DNA of 9,496 bases. It comes from Clostridiales bacterium. GTDB taxonomy: Bacteria > Bacillota > Clostridia > Oscillospirales > CAG-272. Below are positions 6,399 through 9,496 of the stretch, piece after piece. The stretch lies in NCBI GenBank assembly GCA_016280525.1, contig JAEEGW010000074.1, positions 1-9,496 on the forward strand, written 5' to 3'. The notes under the pieces were generated by a model. That model did not search any database. It was not told where the DNA came from and worked only from the letters and a program-made list of their open reading frames with translations. The first letter of the stretch is position 1; each line of letters opens with the position of its first letter. The position numbers and the translations under genes were made by a program.

Positions 6399-6830
6399 AT
6401 GAACGTTGTATTATGTGGTGATGCAGCCTGGCTTCTTTCAGAAGAGGCATTCTTGATCTATGCTTCTTGCATGTACCGCCCGACATATGAGGATTTCAAG
6501 ATGCAGATGGAAGACTTGTTAAACGACCCGTCTGTGAGGATATTTGTATGCGAAAATCAGGGTGAAAAAGCCGGGATGATGGTTCTGAAATACTCAAATG
6601 CTGTTGCGGAAATCATCGGAATTGCTGTGCCTGAAAAACTACACCGTCGTGGAATTGGGAGGAATATGATCCAATTTGTACTGAAATCGGAGAGCTTGGA
6701 AAAGCTTGAAGCACAGACGGACGACGATTCAGTCGGATTCTACCGTAAGTGTGGGTTTGCTTTGGAAAAAATTGTAGTTGATTATCCTGATGGATCGGTT
6801 GTCCGATACAACTGCGTTCTATGCAAATAG
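6399..6830 (+). CDS. GNAT family N-acetyltransferase
   Basis: This 143-residue protein is close to the usual single-domain GNAT length. Motif A is EIIGIAVPEKLHRRGIGRNM with the acetyl-CoA loop RRGIG at residues 83-87, and the C-terminal motif B is SVGFYRKCGF with Tyr115 as a plausible general acid. GNATs move an acetyl group from acetyl-CoA to an amine, and the acceptor is unknown. An upstream ATG at 6360 is in frame but would only translate motif copy 4 (KDSDKPGF). I prefer ATG 6399 because GAGGA at 6389-6393 precedes it and GNAT homology begins there. The gene is visibly more AT-rich than the genes before 5900, which suggests separate acquisition. Confidence 0.88.
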   Translation: MNVVLCGDAAWLLSEEAFLIYASCMYRPTYEDFKMQMEDLLNDPSVRIFVCENQGEKAGMMVLKYSNAVAEIIGIAVPEKLHRRGIGRNMIQFVLKSESLEKLEAQTDDDSVGFYRKCGFALEKIVVDYPDGSVVRYNCVLCK

Positions 6831-6839
6831 ACAAATTGA

Positions 6840-6861
6840 GATATCGACAAATCGGGATTTA
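6840..6861 (+). repeat. Intergenic CAAATC motif, copy 5
   Basis: The core GACAAATCGGGATTT lies at 6846-6860. The whole 22-base segment is identical to 7475-7496 (copy 7). Just before it, GACAAATTGAG (6830-6840) looks like a partial extra copy starting at the last base of the preceding stop. The ATG it serves is 28 bases further on. Confidence 0.78.
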
Positions 6862-6889
6862 CCGGTCCATAAGACTATTGGGAGGAGTC

Positions 6890-7432
6890 ATGGTTTATTA
6901 CAGGAATAACGAACTGATGATACGCAATATGGAGGAAGCAGACGCTTTGATCTTTACCAACGAAGAAATCGCGCAGGGATGGCACGCTGACATATCCAAA
7001 TATCTCAAAAGACTCAAGGATCAGTCTGACGGAAAATGCGTTTCATTAACGGCGGTATACAAAGGACTCCCCGCCGGATATGTGAATGTCTACTATACAG
7101 GTCTCGGCGGTCCGTTCAGCGGAAAAGGACTACCTGAAATCGTTGATTTTGGAGTATTAGAAAAATATCGGAGGAAAGGGATCGGCAGTAAACTGATGGA
7201 TATCGCCGAAGACATCGCCGGGCAATATGCCGACACAGTATGGCTTGGCGTCGGACTTCACAGCGGATATGGAAGCGCTCAACGAATGTATGTCAAACGG
7301 GGCTATATCCCGGACGGGACCGGTGTCTGGTATCAAAAAAAACCTTGTGAACAATACGAAACGTCCATTGCAAACGATGATGAGCTTGTTATTTTTCTTT
7401 CCAAGAAATTAGAACAGCAAGACAAAAAATAA
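6890..7432 (+). CDS. GNAT family N-acetyltransferase
   Basis: This 180-residue GNAT has VDFGVLEKYRRKGIGSKLMD at about residues 85-104, containing the acetyl-CoA loop RRKGIG, and the C-terminal signature SGYGSAQRMYVKRGY (125-139), which is typical of small-molecule acetyltransferases. The N-terminal strand MIRNMEEADAL and the helix ITNEEIAQGW-like FTNEEIAQGW fit a Clostridia subfamily of unknown substrate. The frame is open upstream to 6821, but that part translates only motif copy 5. I chose ATG 6890 because GGGAGG at 6880-6885 lies just upstream. It is unrelated in detail to the GNAT before it, so this is not a tandem duplication. The tail is lysine-rich and AT-rich. Confidence 0.9.
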   Translation: MVYYRNNELMIRNMEEADALIFTNEEIAQGWHADISKYLKRLKDQSDGKCVSLTAVYKGLPAGYVNVYYTGLGGPFSGKGLPEIVDFGVLEKYRRKGIGSKLMDIAEDIAGQYADTVWLGVGLHSGYGSAQRMYVKRGYIPDGTGVWYQKKPCEQYETSIANDDELVIFLSKKLEQQDKK

Positions 7433-7456
7433 TCGCGCAAATCCCGGTTTTGCGAG
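7433..7456 (-). repeat. Intergenic CAAATC motif, copy 6 (reverse orientation)
   Basis: GCAAATCCCGGTTTTGCGAG (7437-7456) follows the GNAT stop by four bases. CGCAAA (7436-7441) pairs with TTTGCG (7449-7454). The central CCC puts it opposite in orientation to copy 7, which starts 18 bases later, so the two form an inverted pair around a very short spacer with no gene. Confidence 0.7.
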
Positions 7457-7474
7457 AAAACAGATGATAGCAGT

Positions 7475-7496
7475 GATATCGACAAATCGGGATTTA
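7475..7496 (+). repeat. Intergenic CAAATC motif, copy 7
   Basis: The core GACAAATCGGGATTT (7481-7495) runs directly into AGGGAGGTGA (7496-7505), the ribosome site of the methyltransferase. The segment is identical over 22 bases to copy 5 at 6840-6861, although the genes downstream are unrelated. Confidence 0.8.
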
Positions 7497-7509
7497 GGGA
7501 GGTGAGCAG

Positions 7510-8106
7510 ATGAATGTAATTCAGCACTATGATAAATTGATAGATGATGACAACGATCCTTTTCGTGATCCGCCGGTATTACAAGATTATATGGAAAAAT
7601 GGGACGGTAAACTTTTTATTGATTTCATGGCACTTGATAAGACAAAGCGAGTTCTGGAAATCGGTGTGGGAACCGGCAGGCTTGCCCAAAAAGTCGCTCC
7701 GAATTGTTTATCCTTTACCGGGATAGATATTTCGCCTAAGACCATTGAGAGGGCCAAAGAAAATCTTCGAAGCTTCAACAATATTTCACTCATCTGTGCC
7801 GATTTTACAGAATGGGAATCTGAACAAATTTTTGACGTTGTTTACTCATCATTGACTTTAATTCATTTCGAAGACAAGCAAGGTTTTCTTTCAAAAGTGG
7901 ATACATTACTTGCCAATAACGGCTTGTTTTGCCTATCCATTGATAAAAGTCAGGATCTTTTTTTGGATATGCAGGATTATAAAATCAGAGTTTTCCCGGA
8001 CACGTTGGAAAACACAATTTCTCTGATTGAATCCACTCAACTTTGTGTAGAAAATACTTATGAAAAAGAATTTGCACACATCATAATTTGTAGAAAGGAA
8101 CACTAA
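7510..8106 (+). CDS. Class I SAM-dependent methyltransferase, AT-rich
   Basis: This 198-residue enzyme has motif I VLEIGVGTGRLA (residues 48-59), the acidic strand-2 end GIDIS (71-75), ADF (97-99) and motif IV DVVYSSLTLIHF (109-120), in a complete Rossmann-like methyltransferase core. The substrate is unknown. The family includes small-molecule and antibiotic-type methyltransferases, but no resistance-specific motif is visible. The start is supported by AGGGAGGTGA at 7496-7505, one of the strongest ribosome sites in the window. Codon use is strikingly A/T-ending (many ATT, TTT, AAA, GAT), unlike the methyltransferase at 3898-4524, so recent transfer is likely. Motif copies stand on both sides. 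Confidence 0.9.
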   Translation: MNVIQHYDKLIDDDNDPFRDPPVLQDYMEKWDGKLFIDFMALDKTKRVLEIGVGTGRLAQKVAPNCLSFTGIDISPKTIERAKENLRSFNNISLICADFTEWESEQIFDVVYSSLTLIHFEDKQGFLSKVDTLLANNGLFCLSIDKSQDLFLDMQDYKIRVFPDTLENTISLIESTQLCVENTYEKEFAHIIICRKEH

Positions 8107-8129
8107 ACCAAATTTCGGTTTGCAGAGGT
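8107..8129 (-). repeat. Intergenic CAAATC motif, copy 8 (diverged)
   Basis: ACCAAATTTCGGTTTGCAGAG starts at the first base after the methyltransferase stop. AAACC (8105-8109) pairs with GGTTT (8117-8121). The CCC/GGG centre is changed to TTCGG, so orientation is assigned by its position and its TTTGC-GAG tail, as in copy 6. Confidence 0.5.
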
Positions 8130-8344
8130 AAAGCCGGACGAGGTTTTCTTGCATTTTTGCAAGAAATTCATGCAAGAAGAGCGAAAAACGGGCTCTATTC
8201 GAACTTTGGCGCGGTTCCTTGTGAAACGGGAATTTTTGTTCCCACAAACGGCAAACCCCTTGATATTACACGCTTTCGGAGGCGGCGTACAATTCTGACG
8301 GAAAACGGTATCAACCCGACTGAAACTGACAGTTTCGTAAGAAG
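8130..8344 (+). other. Gene-free segment with alternative hairpins
   Basis: No credible protein is encoded here. TTTCTTGCA (8145-8153) pairs perfectly with TGCAAGAAA (8158-8166), and a second TGCAAGAA at 8171-8178 could compete for the same left arm. TTGTG (8219-8223) with CACAA (8243-8247), plus GGAA/TTCC inside, makes a second hairpin. GAAACT (8322-8327) and AGTTTC (8331-8336) form a tight inverted repeat just left of the tRNA fragment. The segment could encode a structured RNA or hold recombination-site arms. The content is reported without a firm function. Confidence 0.4.
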
Positions 8345-8400
8345 CTCGAAATCAGTTTGCGGGAAACCGCACATGGGTTCGAATCCCATCCTCTCCGCCG
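8345..8400 (+). pseudogene. 3' half of a tRNA-Ser (anticodon CGA), truncated at the anticodon loop
   Basis: The segment reads as a class II tRNA from base 32 on: anticodon loop CTCGAAA (8345-8351, anticodon CGA at 8347-8349), 3' anticodon strand TCAGT (8352-8356), long variable arm TGCGG-GAAA-CCGCA (8358-8371), T-arm ATGGG-TTCGAAT-CCCAT (8373-8389), acceptor strand CCTCTCC (8390-8396), discriminator G and CCG where CCA is expected. The matching 5' acceptor GGAGAGG and a D-arm are absent upstream, so no complete tRNA can fold. The break lies exactly at the anticodon loop, a known crossover region for tyrosine integrases in tRNA genes. This is therefore probably an attachment-site remnant. Confidence 0.72.
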
Positions 8401-8401
8401 G

Positions 8402-8436
8402 AACGCCGCTCCGAAAGCAATTCCGGGGCGTTTTTT
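8402..8436 (+). terminator. Rho-independent terminator after the tRNA fragment
   Basis: AACGCC (8402-8407) pairs with GGCGTT (8427-8432). CCG (8411-8413) with CGG (8424-8426) extends the stem after a three-base bulge. T8431-T8436 form the T-tract. It directly follows the tRNA 3' end, as expected for the original terminator of a tRNA gene. It should also stop read-through from the genes to the left. Confidence 0.85.
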
Positions 8437-8450
8437 CCTAAGGATGGATC

Positions 8451-8473
8451 GAGACAAATCCCGGCTTTCGGAG
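8451..8473 (-). repeat. Intergenic CAAATC motif, copy 9
   Basis: GAGACAAATCCCGGCTTTCG and the following GAG carry the same core with a CCC centre and a degenerate right arm. It lies 52 bases before the YwaF-like gene start and, with copy 8, brackets the segment carrying the tRNA fragment and terminator. Confidence 0.55.
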
Positions 8474-8524
8474 TCGGAACAACAGCGAAATACAGTTTCA
8501 AAGATAGTATTAAGGAGTGAATGA

Positions 8525-9343
8525 ATGATCACGGCGTGGAAGTGGGATCCGGCGTTTCTGCCGAAAAACGGCGGCGCGATGTACGGCTGGTTTTACTTTA
8601 TGTGGATCGGCATCATGGTGCTGGAGAGCGTTTGTCTGCTGCCCGTCGCAGCGAAAAAGAATAAGAAAACGACAGACCGCGTCGTACTTATGTACGGGCT
8701 TACCATGCTCGCGGCAGAGATCTACAAGCAGATCTTTTTCACGGTTGAAACAGGGGAGTATCCGTGGAATCTGTTTCCGTGGCAATTCTGCTCGGTGCCC
8801 ATGTTCGCGGCCGTCATCGCGCCGCTTCTGAAAAACGGGCGCGTCAAAGACGCGATCTACAAATTTTTATCTTTCTTCGGGCTCATAGCCGGCATTATGA
8901 CGCTGATCCTCCCGGAAGGCTTTTACTGGGACTACGTGACGATCACCTGTCACAGTTTTTTCTGGCATACGTCGATCGTCATCATGGGACTGTATCTCAT
9001 CGTTGCCAACGATTATGCGAAGTCGGTCAAAAACTTTTTCAGAGAATGGCTTGGATCGGCCGCCATTTATACCGTTGCGATCTGCGTCGCGCTGATCCTT
9101 GATACGGTATGGGGACTTCGGCTTAAAAACGCGATCGGCACCGAACTGACCTTCAATATGTTTTACATTTCACCGTTTTACAACAGTTCGCTGCCGGTAT
9201 TCCGCGACGTTCAGCCATATATCCCGTATCCCGTATTCCTGCTGTTTTACGTCACGGCTTTTTGCATCGGAGCGGCGGCGATATGGTTCGGCGCGTTTGG
9301 CGTTCGGAATATCTTCGGGATCCGAAAACCGGGGAAAACATAG
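8525..9343 (+). CDS. YwaF/TMEM164-like integral membrane protein (TIGR02206 type)
   Basis: This 272-residue protein has about six to seven hydrophobic helices (about residues 20-40, 53-72, 87-101, 112-129, 143-161, 179-194 and 235-256). Family-like features are Glu65 and Lys68 in the second helix (AEIYKQ), the FPWQFCSVPMF segment with Cys89, His143 and His148 in CHSFFWHTS, and the late PYIPYPVFLLFY segment. TMEM164 in animals acts in ether-phospholipid acyl transfer through a Cys/His site. Whether the bacterial relatives share this is not established, so a lipid role is only inference. AAGGAG (8512-8517) stands seven bases before ATG 8525. The nearby ATG 8521 is in another frame. Composition returns to the GC-rich style, unlike its neighbours on both sides. 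Confidence 0.82.
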   Translation: MITAWKWDPAFLPKNGGAMYGWFYFMWIGIMVLESVCLLPVAAKKNKKTTDRVVLMYGLTMLAAEIYKQIFFTVETGEYPWNLFPWQFCSVPMFAAVIAPLLKNGRVKDAIYKFLSFFGLIAGIMTLILPEGFYWDYVTITCHSFFWHTSIVIMGLYLIVANDYAKSVKNFFREWLGSAAIYTVAICVALILDTVWGLRLKNAIGTELTFNMFYISPFYNSSLPVFRDVQPYIPYPVFLLFYVTAFCIGAAAIWFGAFGVRNIFGIRKPGKT

Positions 9344-9366
9344 GAGACAAATCGCAATTTGTGGGG
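9343..9366 (+). repeat. Intergenic CAAATC motif, copy 10
   Basis: GGAGACAAATCGCAATTTG (9343-9361) is followed by TGGGG. ACAAAT (9347-9352) and ATTTGT (9357-9362) are a perfect inverted repeat. It begins at the last base of the YwaF-like stop codon. The next ATG is nine bases further on, with GGGGA (9363-9367) as a weak ribosome site. Confidence 0.7.
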
Positions 9367-9374
9367 ATGTTTTA

Positions 9375-9496
9375 ATGACTATAAGAAAAATCAATCTGTT
9401 AGATGATGATGAATTAAGAAACCGAATAGATGCTCTTTATGAGATACAACCGCAAATTACAATTGCAAAGTGGTCATTAGAAATTGCGAAGCGTAG
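9375..9496 (+). CDS. Possible immunity-type protein, N-terminus only (3' truncated by window)
   Basis: The frame from ATG 9375 is open for 40 codons to the end of the window. The sequence MTIRKINLLDDDELRNR continues with IDALYEIQPQITIAKWSLEIAKR. The pattern of a short acidic helix and then a QxTIAKWSLEIAKR helix recalls small Bacillota proteins annotated as putative immunity proteins (Imm5-like), where a similar AKWAL-x-LAKR helix opens the domain. With only 40 residues this is a weak recognition. Codon use is strongly A/T-ending, unlike the preceding gene. It follows motif copy 10 like the other cassette genes. Confidence 0.45.
   Translation, partial: MTIRKINLLDDDELRNRIDALYEIQPQITIAKWSLEIAKR

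Noticed and set aside
6399..7432. Tandem duplication of the two GNAT genes
   Set aside because: Their lengths, motif neighbourhoods and N-termini differ throughout. They share only the family signature.
8278..8400. A complete tRNA using GGAGGCGG at 8278 as 5' acceptor
   Set aside because: Only the first four bases would pair with CCTCTCC, there is no D-arm, and ACTGA at 8325 would require a 15-base insert in the anticodon loop. A 3' fragment explains the data better.
8157..8441. 94-codon + strand frame over the tRNA fragment, and minus-strand frames there beginning MGFEPM or containing WDSNPC
   Set aside because: These are translations of tRNA and terminator sequence. GFEP and WDSNP strings are typical false proteins derived from tRNA genes.
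4717..9366. Motif copies as classical integron attC sites or a CRISPR array
   Set aside because: Copies are only about 15-28 bases and show no GTTRRRY core, much shorter than attC. Spacing is set by whole genes, not by uniform 30-40 base spacers, so CRISPR is excluded.

Overview
The window looks like a piece of a Clostridia-type (Bacillota) chromosome, probably from an uncultured gut anaerobe. The reasons are strong AGGAGG-type ribosome binding sites, tightly packed same-strand genes, a rubredoxin, and the Clostridia-like style of the acetyltransferases. Genus cannot be named from the sequence. Every supported gene is on the + strand.

Region 1 (1-4794) is ordinary, fairly GC-rich chromosome. 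It holds the 3' end of a ZIP-family metal transporter. An ABC ATPase and a two-FtsX-domain permease follow, overlapping by one base and forming a MacB/LolCDE-like (type VII) exporter. Next comes a short operon encoding a CopZ-like HMA metallochaperone, a class I SAM methyltransferase and an atypical rubredoxin. A good Rho-independent terminator closes it.

Region 2 (about 4717-9496) is different. After a near-consensus promoter at 4826-4854 come mostly single small genes of very uneven base composition. They are a YunG-like/GNAT fusion split by an in-frame TAA, an unknown 151-residue protein, two GNAT acetyltransferases, a second methyltransferase, a gene-free segment with the 3' half of a tRNA-Ser and its terminator, a YwaF-like membrane protein, and the start of a possible immunity protein.

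Almost every boundary in region 2 carries a copy of the same short, nearly palindromic motif. Its best form is GACAAATCGGGATTTG and its reverse orientation reads CAAATCCCGATTTGTC. I count ten copies between 4717 and 9366. All are intergenic, and most sit directly after a stop codon or 12-30 bases before the next start, often running straight into the Shine-Dalgarno sequence. The layout (one promoter, then motif-gene-motif-gene with mixed-origin cargo) resembles an integron cassette array. However, the motif is far shorter than attC and no integrase is visible here. I consider this repeat-punctuated cassette array the main discovery candidate. The alternative is a shared cis-acting RNA hairpin controlling translation of each gene.

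The tRNA-Ser fragment starts exactly at the anticodon loop, a classic integration site, which independently suggests that mobile DNA has shaped region 2.
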